DNA of 64,000 bases from Pseudomonadota bacterium (GTDB lineage Bacteria > Pseudomonadota > Alphaproteobacteria > Rhizobiales > Rhizobiaceae): positions 5,003 to 69,002 of the forward strand of contig JAEYRU010000009.1 of the NCBI GenBank assembly GCA_023435335.1, written 5' to 3'. The notes below the pieces were generated by a model. It made no database searches and was not told the DNA's origin. It worked only from the letters and a program-made list of their open reading frames with translations. Below, one piece after another: positions 10,048 to 18,555 of this stretch. How positions within the stretch are numbered: the first letter of the stretch is position 1; every line of letters starts with the position of its first letter. The translations under genes and the position numbers were made by a program.

Positions 10048-11360
10048 CCTCCCTCCTGCTGCGCGGCCGGCTGCTTTCCTTCCTCACCGAGCCGGAGGGG
10101 CTGGACGACCGCGCTTCCTACCGCTTCGCCGAGGATGGCGGCCTGCTGATCGAGGACGGCACGATCGTCGCGATGGGCGACTACGCCACGGTCGCCGCGC
10201 GGGCGCCGGCCGGCGTGGAGACAGTCGACCACCGCCCGCACCTGATCCTGCCCGGCTTCATCGACCCGCATGCGCACATGCCGCAGATGCAGGTGATCGC
10301 CAGCTACGGCGCCGAGCTGCTCGACTGGCTCAACAACTACACCTTCCCGGAGGAGACCAAGTACCGCGACCCGCGTCACGCCCGCCGTTTCGCGCGCCAT
10401 TTCCTCGACGAGCTGGTCCGCCACGGCACCACCACGGTGGCGGCCTACTGCTCGGTGCACAAGGCGAGCGCGGAGGCGCTGTTTTCCGAGGCGCTGGCGC
10501 GCGACATGCTGATCGTCGCCGGCAAGGTGATGATGGACCGCAATGCGCCCGACGGGCTCAGGGACACGCCGCAGTCCTCCTACGACGACACCCGCGCCCT
10601 GATCGCCGAATGGCACGGGCGCGGGCGGATCTGCTACGCCGTCACGCCGCGCTTCGCGATCACCTCCTCGCCGGAGCAGTTGGAGATGGCTGGGCAACTC
10701 ATGCGCGAGTTCCCGGACCTGCATATGCAGACGCACCTGTCCGAGAACCATGCCGAGATCGCGCTGACGAGGGAGCTCTATTCCGGCGCGCGCGACTACA
10801 CCGACGTCTATGCCCGCTACGGCCTGCTAGGCCCCAAGGCGCTGCTCGGTCACTGCATCCACCTTTCCGAGCGCGAGGCGGACGCGCTTTCCGATTCAGG
10901 TTCGGTCGCGGTGTTCTGCCCGACCTCCAATCTCTTCCTCGGCTCGGGCCTGTTCGACTACCAGCGTTACCGCAGGCGGACCCGGCCCGTCAGGCGCGCG
11001 GTTGCGACCGATGTCGGGGGCGGCACCAACTATTCAATGCTGAGGACGATGGACGAAGGCTACAAGGTGATCGCGCTGCAGGGCGAGAAGCTGAACCCCT
11101 TCGCCTCCTTCTGGCAGATCACCCTTGGCAATGCGCGCGCGCTTTCGCTCGACCACCGGATCGGTACGCTGGACGAGGGCACCGACGCCGATCTCGTCGT
11201 GCTCGACGCCCGCGCCACGCCCGCCATGGCCCTGCGCATGGAGACGGTCGAGACGCTCGCGCAGGAACTCTTCCTGCTGCAGACGCTGGGCGACGACCGC
11301 GCGGTGGTCGAGACCTATGTGGCGGGCCGGGCGGTAAAGAGCGGGCTCGCGCAGGGGTAA
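10044..11360 (+). CDS. guaD: Guanine deaminase
   Basis: Zinc amidohydrolase that converts guanine to xanthine, feeding XdhAB. Metal-binding motifs of the family are visible: PGFIDPHAHMPQ (HxH), MQTHLSENHAE, GHCIHLSERE and DVGGGTNYSML with the metal/catalytic Asp. Length 438 residues is normal. The ATG at 10044 lies within the puuD stop overlap (ATGA). Cytoplasmic. No terminator with a T run follows, but a 9-bp hairpin lies about 200 bases downstream. Confidence 0.95.
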   Translation: MTSLLLRGRLLSFLTEPEGLDDRASYRFAEDGGLLIEDGTIVAMGDYATVAARAPAGVETVDHRPHLILPGFIDPHAHMPQMQVIASYGAELLDWLNNYTFPEETKYRDPRHARRFARHFLDELVRHGTTTVAAYCSVHKASAEALFSEALARDMLIVAGKVMMDRNAPDGLRDTPQSSYDDTRALIAEWHGRGRICYAVTPRFAITSSPEQLEMAGQLMREFPDLHMQTHLSENHAEIALTRELYSGARDYTDVYARYGLLGPKALLGHCIHLSEREADALSDSGSVAVFCPTSNLFLGSGLFDYQRYRRRTRPVRRAVATDVGGGTNYSMLRTMDEGYKVIALQGEKLNPFASFWQITLGNARALSLDHRIGTLDEGTDADLVVLDARATPAMALRMETVETLAQELFLLQTLGDDRAVVETYVAGRAVKSGLAQG

Positions 11361-11557
11361 GGGGAGGGTGGCTGCGCGCCGATGCCGCCGTTCCGGCTTC
11401 TATCGGCGAACCCGCAAGCTGCCATCTGCTCTACAGGTTCCAGACCGGCCTCATCCGGTGGCAACAAGGAAGGCGGCGTTGTTTCAGCCTCCCGATCCGA
11501 AGATCATCGCGGCCCAGAACGCAGCTATCGTGGCCACGATCCGCACAGGAAGGCACG

Positions 11558-11583
11558 GCGGCGGGACGCTTCGCTCCCGCCGC
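11558..11583. terminator. Strong hairpin in the guaD/SnoaL convergent gap, possible terminator
   Basis: GCGGCGGGA and TCCCGCCGC pair perfectly around an 8-base loop in the otherwise empty 283-base gap 11361-11643. There is no T run, so intrinsic termination is uncertain. I see no supported gene in the rest of this gap. Confidence 0.4.
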
Positions 11584-11643
11584 TTGCCGGACTGGCCAAC
11601 GTATGCCGAAACGCCCCGCCGCCCGCCTTTCTGGGACTTGCCG

Positions 11644-12060
11644 CTAGTAACCGATCGCATGCAACATGCCCGGCGTATCGACGAACGCGTCATAGCGGCG
11701 GATGGTCCCGTCCTTGACGGTGTAGACGTGAACCGCCGGCAATTCGAAGGTCGTTCCTGTGGCCAGTGCCCTGCCACGCGTGCGGCCGATGCTGACGACG
11801 CGGTCCCCCGCTTCGAAAAGATTCTCGCCCACGATCTGCGTGTCGATCGCACCCGTCAGCCGCTCGAAGAAGACCTGCAGGCCCGCATGACCTTTGTACG
11901 ATCCACCCCACGGCAGCAGTTCCGACTGATAGAGTTCGCACTCCGGGTGGTAAAGCGCCGCGATTGCCGCCAGATCCCGGCGTCCATAGGCTGCATAAGC
12001 TCCCTCCACTACCTCGATAGGCCGCACCGCCGGCGCCGCTTTGATGACTTGAGACTGCAT
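11644..12060 (-). CDS. SnoaL-like/NTF2-fold protein, 138 residues
   Basis: Small alpha+beta-barrel protein of the SnoaL/NTF2-like superfamily: the helix VEGAYAAYGRRDLAAIAALYHPECELYQ followed by strands with VHVYTVKDGTIRRYDAF is the usual pattern. Such proteins are polyketide cyclases, isomerases or ligand-binding proteins, and the sequence alone does not decide. The start at 12060 is set by AAAGGAGG eight bases upstream; a longer in-frame reading lacks such a site. It lies downstream of the AraC gene on the same strand and may be its target. Confidence 0.82.
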   Translation of the reverse strand: MQSQVIKAAPAVRPIEVVEGAYAAYGRRDLAAIAALYHPECELYQSELLPWGGSYKGHAGLQVFFERLTGAIDTQIVGENLFEAGDRVVSIGRTRGRALATGTTFELPAVHVYTVKDGTIRRYDAFVDTPGMLHAIGY

Positions 12061-12170
12061 GAAATACCTCCTTTGCTCTTCGCCGACCAAGCGCCGGCGC
12101 GAGGTCGAATAGAGTTGGAGGGAACTGGAGTCTTTCACGCCATTGCGGCAGTGTCTCGCGCTTGCGAAAA

Positions 12171-13082
12171 CTATCGGCGCATTTCTGCGCGCCATCGCGC
12201 CGGCGTCGTCCCTGTCGCTCGGCGAAAGACCACCGTGAAATGGCTCTGGGTCTTGAAGCCGATCTCGAGCGAGATTTGCGCCAGCGGCAAGTCAGTGGCG
12301 GCCAGCAGCCCGCAGGCCACTTCGATTCTCAGGTCCTGCAGCCACTGAAAGGGTGTTCGCCCGGTCGAAGCCTTGAAGGCACGCAGGAAATGGTAGGGGC
12401 TAAGCCCCGTTGCTGCCGCAATCTCTTCCAGGGAGGGATCGCCCGCTATCTGGGCCTGGAGGTATTCTTTGGCCCGGCGCAGGCCCGCCGGCGAAAGTCG
12501 CTCCTTTGCCACCGGTGCCTCGCCTGGCCCGCTTGCGTCGCTGGCATGGCGTACAAGACGCGCCAAGACCAGTGCGACGGCATGGTCGGCCTGGAAGCGG
12601 CCGATATCATCGTCCCTACCCTCCCACAGGTCGCGCGACACCGCGGGGAGAATCGGGTCGCTAACCACCCGGTCAGTCAGTCGATAGAGGGAGGCAATCC
12701 CCTGCGGCATCAATTCATCGAGCAGCCGAACGGTCGCCTCGATGGGGAAGGCGAAGATGAGACAGTCATGCGTTCCCTCGACCCGCCACGCCACGGCTGT
12801 GTCGTGTGGGGTGACGATGCCGGCGCCCTGATGCCGGAATGCCTCCGCTCCCTTCGGGATCGAGAAGCCGTCGCCGAGGTCGCGCCAGGGTCGTGACCGG
12901 CCGGCCATCAGAACGGACAGTGTGAATTGCGGCAGTTCCGGCTGAATCGATTCGAAGTCCGAGTGGCGTAGCCGCGTCAGCGTTACGCCGTTCGAACCGA
13001 TCTGGCGTCGAGGATGCGAGTCAGGCTCCGACTTGCGGGCCAGACCTGCGTCAATTGTCGTTTCGGTCGAGATCTTCGACAT
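12171..13082 (-). CDS. AraC/XylS-family transcriptional regulator
   Basis: 303 residues; the C-terminal 100 residues carry two helix-turn-helix motifs (EEIAAATGLSPYHFLRAFKAST, then QISLEIGFKTQSHFTVVFRR) ending in the family signature GTTPARWRAE. The N-terminal 180 residues are a cupin-like effector domain with an unknown ligand. It is divergent from the UPF0303-glycerate kinase pair and upstream of the SnoaL-like gene. Two short inverted repeats lie immediately before its start. Confidence 0.88.
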   Translation of the reverse strand: MSKISTETTIDAGLARKSEPDSHPRRQIGSNGVTLTRLRHSDFESIQPELPQFTLSVLMAGRSRPWRDLGDGFSIPKGAEAFRHQGAGIVTPHDTAVAWRVEGTHDCLIFAFPIEATVRLLDELMPQGIASLYRLTDRVVSDPILPAVSRDLWEGRDDDIGRFQADHAVALVLARLVRHASDASGPGEAPVAKERLSPAGLRRAKEYLQAQIAGDPSLEEIAAATGLSPYHFLRAFKASTGRTPFQWLQDLRIEVACGLLAATDLPLAQISLEIGFKTQSHFTVVFRRATGTTPARWRAEMRR

Positions 13083-13097
13083 TGGGGGAATCTACGG

Positions 13098-13124
13098 TGC
13101 GGGTACCGCAAGGTCCAGTGACCT
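13098..13124. promoter_or_regulatory. Two adjacent inverted repeats upstream of the AraC gene
   Basis: TGCGG-GTA-CCGCA (13098-13110) is immediately followed by AGGTC-CAGT-GACCT (13111-13124), 16-42 bp before the AraC start. Either may be an autoregulatory site. The rest of the 271-base gap 13083-13353 shows nothing further that I can support. Confidence 0.35.
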
Positions 13125-13353
13125 TCGCCCGTGGATTAGCGCGCTACTCCACCCTAGCGGTCTTGATCGGTGCGAGACGGCGCAGGTCGGGATACATGGC
13201 CGCCACCGGCCCGGAACACGATATTTGAAAGCCGCACGACAATCAGCGCAGCCGTGGTTGTCCGGGTTGCGGCGAAACCAATCCTTTGCCGCCCCGCTTG
13301 ACCTGAACCCGCCTGCCCCGCACAACCTGCGGGCGGAGACGAGGAGGAGCGAC

Positions 13354-13854
13354 ATGGCGGCGAACGAGGACATCGCGAAGATCATCGAGCAGGAAAAGAT
13401 GCTCGTGTTTCCCGCCTTCGACGAGGAGACGGCCTTCGCGCTGGGCACGCTCGCGCGCGAGATCGCCATTGCCGAGGGACTGGGCGTGGTCATCGACGTG
13501 CGGCTGTGGAACCGGCCGCTGTTCTACGCCGCGCTTCCCGGCAGTACCGCGGCGAACCCGGAATGGGCGCGGCGCAAGATCAACGTGGTGCAGCGCCTCA
13601 TGAAGAGCACCTATCGCCTCGTGCTCGAGCAGGAGCGGCCCGACCGCGCCTTCGCGCCGTTCCACGCCATGCCGATCGAGGACTACGTGCTCGCCGGCGG
13701 CGGCTTTCCGATCACGGTGAAGGGGGCCGGCGTCATCGGTGCGATAGCCGTTTCGGGCCTGCCGGAGCGCGAGGACCACAACCTCGTCGTGGGCGCGCTC
13801 TGCAAGCATCTGGGCCAGGACGAAGCGGGCCTTGCGCTTTCCGGCCAGGATTGA
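13354..13854 (+). CDS. UPF0303 (GlcG/HbpS-like) protein
   Basis: 166-residue protein matching the UPF0303 family, part of the GlcG/HbpS fold, with the family segments VIDVRLWNRPLFYAALPG, ARRKINVVQRLMKSTY and GGGFPITVKGAGVIGAI. Homologues of this fold bind haem or small oxidised metabolites; no enzymatic activity is established for UPF0303. The start has GAGGAGG nine bases upstream. It lies six bases before glycerate kinase, so the two are an operon and a link to C2/C3 oxyacid metabolism is plausible, as GlcG genes often accompany glycolate genes. Confidence 0.85.
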   Translation: MAANEDIAKIIEQEKMLVFPAFDEETAFALGTLAREIAIAEGLGVVIDVRLWNRPLFYAALPGSTAANPEWARRKINVVQRLMKSTYRLVLEQERPDRAFAPFHAMPIEDYVLAGGGFPITVKGAGVIGAIAVSGLPEREDHNLVVGALCKHLGQDEAGLALSGQD

Positions 13855-13860
13855 GGCCAA

Positions 13861-15129
13861 ATGGTGGATCTCGACGTCAGATCCCTGTTCACCGCACTGT
13901 TCGATGCGGCGGTCGCCGCCGCTGATCCGGAGCGAACGATCGGTCGGTTCCTGCCTCCGAAGCCGAAAGGCCGCGCCATCGTGGTCGGGGCCGGCAAGGG
14001 CTCGGCGCGGATGGCACGGGCCTTCGAAAGGGCATGGGAGGCGCCGCTCGAAGGGGTGGTCGTCACGCGTTACGGCTACGGCGTTCCCTGCGAGCGGATC
14101 GAGGTGCTGGAGGCGGCTCATCCGGTTCCCGACATGGCGGGGCTGGCGGCCTCGCGCCGGCTGTTCGAGGCGGTGAGCGGCCTTACCCGGGACGATCTCG
14201 TGGTGGCGCTGGTCTCCGGCGGCGGCTCGGCGCTTTTGCCTTCTCCGCCGGAAGGCATGACGCTCGACGACGAGATCGCGGTCAACCAAGCGCTGCTCGC
14301 TTCCGGCGCCCCGATCTCGGCGATGAACACGGTGCGCAAGCACCTTTCCACCATCAAGGGCGGGCGGCTGGCGGCGGCCGCGCACCCCGCCAGGGTCGTG
14401 ACCCTCGTCGTGTCCGACATCCCCGGCGACAATCCCGCCTTCGTCGCCTCGGGGCCGACCGTGCCGGACGCTGCCACCCGCAAGGACGCGCTCGACATCG
14501 TGGAAACCTGGCGCCTCGCGCTGCCCGAAGCGGCCATGCGCCATCTCGCCTCCGAGGTTGCTGCCGCACCCCTTCCGACCGATACCTGCTTCGCCGAAAA
14601 CGAGGTGCACGTCATCGCTTCGGCTGCCTTGTCGCTCGAGGCCGCTGCCGCCGAAGCCCGAAAATGCGGCCTCCAGACGGCCATCCTTTCGGATGCGATC
14701 GAGGGCGAAGCGCGCGAAGTGGGGCAGGTGCACGCCGCCATCGCGCGCCAGATCGCGCTGCGGAATCAACCGTTTACGAAGCCGGCGCTGCTGCTTTCGG
14801 GCGGTGAGACGACGGTCACGCTGCGCGGCAAAGGAGGCAGGGGCGGGCGCAACAGCGAGTTCCTGCTTGCCTTCGCGTTGGCAATCGAAGGCATTGAAAA
14901 CATCCACGCTTTCGCCGCCGACACCGACGGGATCGACGGCTCGGAGAACAATGCCGGTGTATTCTGCGACTCCACCAGCGCCACCCGCATCCGCGCGGCC
15001 GGTCTCGACCCGCGCGCGCTCCTTGCCGCCAACGATTCGTGGAGTGCATTCAATGCCTTGGGGGAGCTCTTCGTGCCCGGCCCGACCGGCACGAACGTCA
15101 ACGACCTGCGGGCGATCCTGATCCGTTAA
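13861..15129 (+). CDS. Glycerate 2-kinase (MOFRL family, TtuD/GckA type)
   Basis: 422-residue kinase making 2-phosphoglycerate from glycerate. N-terminal DUF4147 domain with VVGAGKGSARMARAFE, the LVSGGGSALLPSPP loop and MNTVRKHLSTIKGGRLA; C-terminal MOFRL domain with LLSGGETTVTLRGKGGRGGRNSE in two parts and AADTDGIDGSENNAG. Placed six bases after the UPF0303 gene. Typical of rhizobial serine-cycle or tartrate/hydroxypyruvate catabolism; the exact route is not shown here. Confidence 0.92.
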   Translation: MVDLDVRSLFTALFDAAVAAADPERTIGRFLPPKPKGRAIVVGAGKGSARMARAFERAWEAPLEGVVVTRYGYGVPCERIEVLEAAHPVPDMAGLAASRRLFEAVSGLTRDDLVVALVSGGGSALLPSPPEGMTLDDEIAVNQALLASGAPISAMNTVRKHLSTIKGGRLAAAAHPARVVTLVVSDIPGDNPAFVASGPTVPDAATRKDALDIVETWRLALPEAAMRHLASEVAAAPLPTDTCFAENEVHVIASAALSLEAAAAEARKCGLQTAILSDAIEGEAREVGQVHAAIARQIALRNQPFTKPALLLSGGETTVTLRGKGGRGGRNSEFLLAFALAIEGIENIHAFAADTDGIDGSENNAGVFCDSTSATRIRAAGLDPRALLAANDSWSAFNALGELFVPGPTGTNVNDLRAILIR

Positions 15130-15236
15130 GGCGCCCCACGAGCCACCGTTGGCATGGTCGACACGCCCCGCCTGGCAGTTGTCCACGCCCCGTGAGCGCC
15201 TAGTCTCGCGGGCTTCTCGAACGCCCGAGGCCCCGT

Positions 15237-15728
15237 GTGTCCGCGCTGCTGCTGCCCATCAATCCCATCGACGCGTCGCTGGAACCCGCGGTGCTCGCCA
15301 TGAACAACGAGCACGCGCGCGAACTCTCCTGGCTGGAACCAGCCGAGTTCACCCGCCTCGTCGGGCAGGCGTTCTTCGCGCGGCGGATCGGCGAGGTCGA
15401 GGCGTTCATGCTCGGCTTCGACCATGGCGCCGACTACCACAGCCCGAACTATCTCTGGTTTCGAGAGCGCTATCCGCGCTTCGCCTATGTCGACCGGATC
15501 GCCGTCGCGAGCCATGCGCGCGGACGCGGGCACGCGCGCCGGCTGTATGAGGCCTTCTTCGACCACGTGCGGGCTGCCGGACACGATATAGTGGCTTGCG
15601 AGGTCAACCTCGACCCGCCGAACCCCGGATCGCTCGCCTTCCACGCCGCGCTCGGATTCGAGGACGTGGGCACGGCCAGCATCTACGGCGGCAAACGCAC
15701 CGTCCGCTACTTCATCCGCCGGCTCTGA
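15237..15728 (+). CDS. GNAT-family N-acetyltransferase
   Basis: 163-residue GCN5-type acetyltransferase. The acetyl-CoA loop is IAVASHARGRGHARRLYEAF near residues 83-103, followed by CEVNLDPPNPGSLAFHAALGF, the usual beta5-alpha4 end of the fold. Start is GTG at 15237, since no in-frame ATG precedes the conserved region closely. Substrate unknown. Ends near a GC-rich hairpin before the convergent udgX gene. Confidence 0.86.
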   Translation: MSALLLPINPIDASLEPAVLAMNNEHARELSWLEPAEFTRLVGQAFFARRIGEVEAFMLGFDHGADYHSPNYLWFRERYPRFAYVDRIAVASHARGRGHARRLYEAFFDHVRAAGHDIVACEVNLDPPNPGSLAFHAALGFEDVGTASIYGGKRTVRYFIRRL

Positions 15729-15738
15729 GGCTGGACGC

Positions 15739-15762
15739 GGGCCCGGGGTGACCCAAGGGCCC
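15739..15762. terminator. GC-rich hairpin between convergent GNAT and udgX genes
   Basis: GGGCCC at 15739-15744 pairs with GGGCCC at 15757-15762, and GGGTGACCC can form an inner stem. The 37-base convergent gap is almost filled by it. There is no T run, so termination is only possible. Confidence 0.45.
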
Positions 15763-15765
15763 GGG

Positions 15766-17253
15766 CTAGGCCGCCGCGCCCATGAGCGCCTTGACCTTGC
15801 GCATGTCCGCAAGGAAGCGGCCACGCTCGGCCTCCTTGTCGGCCTGCTCGCGGATGCGCAGCAGATACGAGGGATGGATGGTCACGAATACGCGCAGACC
15901 GTCTTCGCGCGTGACGATCTCCCCGCGCATCTTCGTCACCGGGATCGGTTTCCCCAGCAACGCCTGCGCGGCGGTTGCTCCGAGCGCGACCGCGATATCG
16001 GGTTTCACCAGCGCCAGTTCCCTGTCCAGCCACCAGCGGCAGGCTGAGACTTCGCCGGCATTCGGCTTGGAGTGAATACGGCGCTTGCCGCGCGGTTCGA
16101 ACTTGAAGTGCTTCACAGCGTTGGTGACATAGATCAGCGAGCGGTCGACCTCCGCCTCGTCGAGCACGGCATCGAGCATGCGCCCGGCGGGACCCACGAA
16201 GGGCTTGCCCGCAAGATCCTCCTGATCGCCGGGCTGCTCGCCGACGAAGAGGATGCGCGCCTCCTCCGGGCCTTCCCCGAATACGGTCTGCGTCGCATCC
16301 CTGAACAGCGGGCAACGCCTGCAATGCTCGGCGGCCGCGCGCAGCTCCGGAATGGAGCGGGCGCCGGCGCCGTCGTGCTGTTCCGGCTCCACCGGCGCGC
16401 GGCTCCAGTGCTTCTCGCGCACGACCTTGTGATGTGGCGCGGGGGCGGTCGGCATCTTCTTGATCATCTCCTGGGCGGCCTTGTCGGCGCCCTTGATCAG
16501 ATCAGGAATGAGCGAGGCCTCCGGAAGGTTCCGCCAGTACTTCTTGGGCATCTCGGCCTGCATGGCCTTGGGCTTCAACCGCGCCGGATTGAAGATGTTG
16601 GCGAAGTAGGTGCGCCACAGCTCGTTGGTCGCATCGTCCGCCGGCGCTTCGGCGCGGCTGGCGCCAGGCCCGATCGTGAGGGTCTCCCCGTCCCAGTCCG
16701 CCGAAGCGCGGGGCGTTAGGATCGTCCATCGCATGCCGGTGAAACGGCGTACGAAGAACGGCGCGTTGCGCTCGACGATGAAATGCGTCGGCTCGAACCA
16801 CGCGACATAGCGCTCGTCGTCGCCATCGCCGACCTTCACGAAACGAACAAAGGCGCGCATCTTGTGGATGTCGCGGCGCACCGCCTTCTCGAGTTCGTGG
16901 AGCCGCTGCACATCGGGATCTGACGCCACCCGCAGCAGCAGCGTCTGGCTGCGCAAGCGGAAGAGGACACGGTAAAGCAGCGCGAAGCGGCCCGCATCGC
17001 TGTGGCAGATGACCGCCTCGGCCAACTCGACAAACTCGCGCGGCACGTTCAGCGCGACGCCGTCCGGCGCCGCAGGCAGAGGCGTCGGCGCGGCGAAAAG
17101 ATCATCGCCCGCTCCGGCATGCCAGGCCACGTCCTTGGGACGGATACCATTCAGGACAAGGCGGCGCGCCGCTTCGCGCCAGCCGGGGAAGTCGGTCTCG
17201 CCCGCGAGCCGGACCGAATAGCCCGCAAGGGTCTCCTTCCTCTGCGCCCCCAT
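15766..17253 (-). CDS. udgX: UdgX-type uracil-DNA glycosylase fused to an N-terminal DUF4130 domain
   Basis: 495-residue fusion. Residues about 85-250 form the DUF4130 domain, normally found with a radical SAM partner. The C-terminal 200 residues are a family-4-like uracil-DNA glycosylase with CRRCPLF as part of the iron-sulfur ligation, GEQPGDQED, and the UdgX-specific KRRIH loop at residues 390-394. In UdgX the loop histidine (His394 here) becomes covalently bound to DNA at the uracil site, so it excises uracil suicidally. The ATG at 17253 overlaps the upstream radical SAM stop (TGATG), so the two are coupled. Role in DNA repair is firm; that of the DUF4130 part is unknown. Confidence 0.93.
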   Translation of the reverse strand: MGAQRKETLAGYSVRLAGETDFPGWREAARRLVLNGIRPKDVAWHAGAGDDLFAAPTPLPAAPDGVALNVPREFVELAEAVICHSDAGRFALLYRVLFRLRSQTLLLRVASDPDVQRLHELEKAVRRDIHKMRAFVRFVKVGDGDDERYVAWFEPTHFIVERNAPFFVRRFTGMRWTILTPRASADWDGETLTIGPGASRAEAPADDATNELWRTYFANIFNPARLKPKAMQAEMPKKYWRNLPEASLIPDLIKGADKAAQEMIKKMPTAPAPHHKVVREKHWSRAPVEPEQHDGAGARSIPELRAAAEHCRRCPLFRDATQTVFGEGPEEARILFVGEQPGDQEDLAGKPFVGPAGRMLDAVLDEAEVDRSLIYVTNAVKHFKFEPRGKRRIHSKPNAGEVSACRWWLDRELALVKPDIAVALGATAAQALLGKPIPVTKMRGEIVTREDGLRVFVTIHPSYLLRIREQADKEAERGRFLADMRKVKALMGAAA

Positions 17254-18509
17254 CACAGAAGGCTCAACTGCTCGGCGCGCGGCGCCATACGCGCGCGCAG
17301 CCCGTCGCTGTCGATCAGGCCGCCGGGAGACCAGCCTTCTGCGGTCACGAAAGGGCGCACTTTTGCGATGGAGGCGCAAAGCCGACCGAGGTCCTCGATG
17401 CGCAGGCGCTGCACACGCCGCGTTGCGAGGATACGGTCCACGACCTTGGTGCCAAGCCCTGGGACCCGCAGCAGCATTTCGCGCGGCGCGCGGTTCACGT
17501 CGACCGGGAAGCGCCCGCGATTGGCAAGCGCCCAGGCGAGCTTGGGATCGACGGCGAGATCGAGCATGCCGCCGGGTGCGGCGGAGACAATCTCCTGTCG
17601 ATCGAAGCCGTAGAACCGCATCAGCCAGTCGGCCTGGTACAGGCGATGCTCGCGCATCAGCGGCGGCTTCATCGACGGCAGGACGCGCGAGGCGTCGGGG
17701 ATCGGGCTGAAGGCGGAATAGTAGACCCGCTTGAGTCGATAGCTGCCGTACAGGCGGGCGCTGGTCGAAAGGATGTCGGCGTCGGTGGCGGCGTCGGCGC
17801 CAACGATCATCTGCGTTGACTGCCCGCCCGGCGCGAAGCGTTCCGTGCGCTTCGTCTTCAGGGTGGGCTCTGCCTTCTCCTCCAACCTGGCGCGCAGGCG
17901 CGCCATCGACAGCCGGATGGTCGCCGGCCTTTTCTCAGGGGCCAGGCGCTCTACCCCCTCGTCGGTCGGGAGTTCGACGTTGATCGACAGCCGGTCCGCG
18001 TAGCGCCCGGCCTTGTCGATGAGGTCCTGCGAGCATTCCGGGATGGTCTTGAGGTGGATGTAGCCGTTGTAGTTTTCGTCCTCGCGAAGCCGCCGCGCGA
18101 CCTCGACCATCTCTCCCATGGTTTCGTCCGGAGAGCGCACGACGCCGGAGGACAGGAACAAGCCCTCGATATAGTTGCGCTTGTAGAACTCGATGGTCAG
18201 GCGGACGACCTCGTCGACCGTGAAGCGCGCGCGCCTCACATTCGACGAGGAGCGATTGATGCAATAGGCGCAGTCGTAGATGCAGAAGTTGGTGAGCAGG
18301 ATCTTCAGCAGCGAAATGCAGCGTCCGTCCGGGGCATAGGAATGGCATATCCCCATGCCCTCGGTCGATCCGATGCCCTTGCTCTGGCGCGAATCCCGGC
18401 CCTTGGAGCCGGAGGAGGCGCATGATGCATCGTATTTCGCGGCATCCGATAGGATCGCCAGCTTTTCGCGGGTCGAGAGCGCGGCCATAAGTTCACGATA
18501 TGTTCTCAT
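17253..18509 (-). CDS. Putative DNA modification/repair radical SAM protein
   Basis: 418-residue radical SAM enzyme of the family that co-occurs with UdgX. The cluster motif CIYDCAYC (Cys76, Cys80, Cys83) binds the [4Fe-4S]/SAM centre, and the C-terminus has a helix-hairpin-helix DNA-binding element (LLRVPGLGTKVVDRIL). That combination suggests action on DNA or nucleotides, but the reaction is not known. It overlaps udgX by one base, so the two products are presumably made together. The upstream 46-base gap separates it from the WD40 gene on the same strand. Confidence 0.92.
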   Translation of the reverse strand: MRTYRELMAALSTREKLAILSDAAKYDASCASSGSKGRDSRQSKGIGSTEGMGICHSYAPDGRCISLLKILLTNFCIYDCAYCINRSSSNVRRARFTVDEVVRLTIEFYKRNYIEGLFLSSGVVRSPDETMGEMVEVARRLREDENYNGYIHLKTIPECSQDLIDKAGRYADRLSINVELPTDEGVERLAPEKRPATIRLSMARLRARLEEKAEPTLKTKRTERFAPGGQSTQMIVGADAATDADILSTSARLYGSYRLKRVYYSAFSPIPDASRVLPSMKPPLMREHRLYQADWLMRFYGFDRQEIVSAAPGGMLDLAVDPKLAWALANRGRFPVDVNRAPREMLLRVPGLGTKVVDRILATRRVQRLRIEDLGRLCASIAKVRPFVTAEGWSPGGLIDSDGLRARMAPRAEQLSLL

Positions 18510-18555
18510 CAGCGCCAGCGCAATGGCCGACGTGATTACGCAGCGGCAGCGACGC

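Noticed and set aside
11361..11643. Open frames in the guaD-SnoaL gap
   Set aside because: No frame has a start signal with protein-like composition; only a hairpin could be supported.
13243..15186. 647-codon open frame on the minus strand opposite the UPF0303 and glycerate kinase genes
   Set aside because: It is antisense to two well-recognised genes, its translation is rich in Arg, Gly, His and Asp with no motif, and such frames are normal at high G+C.
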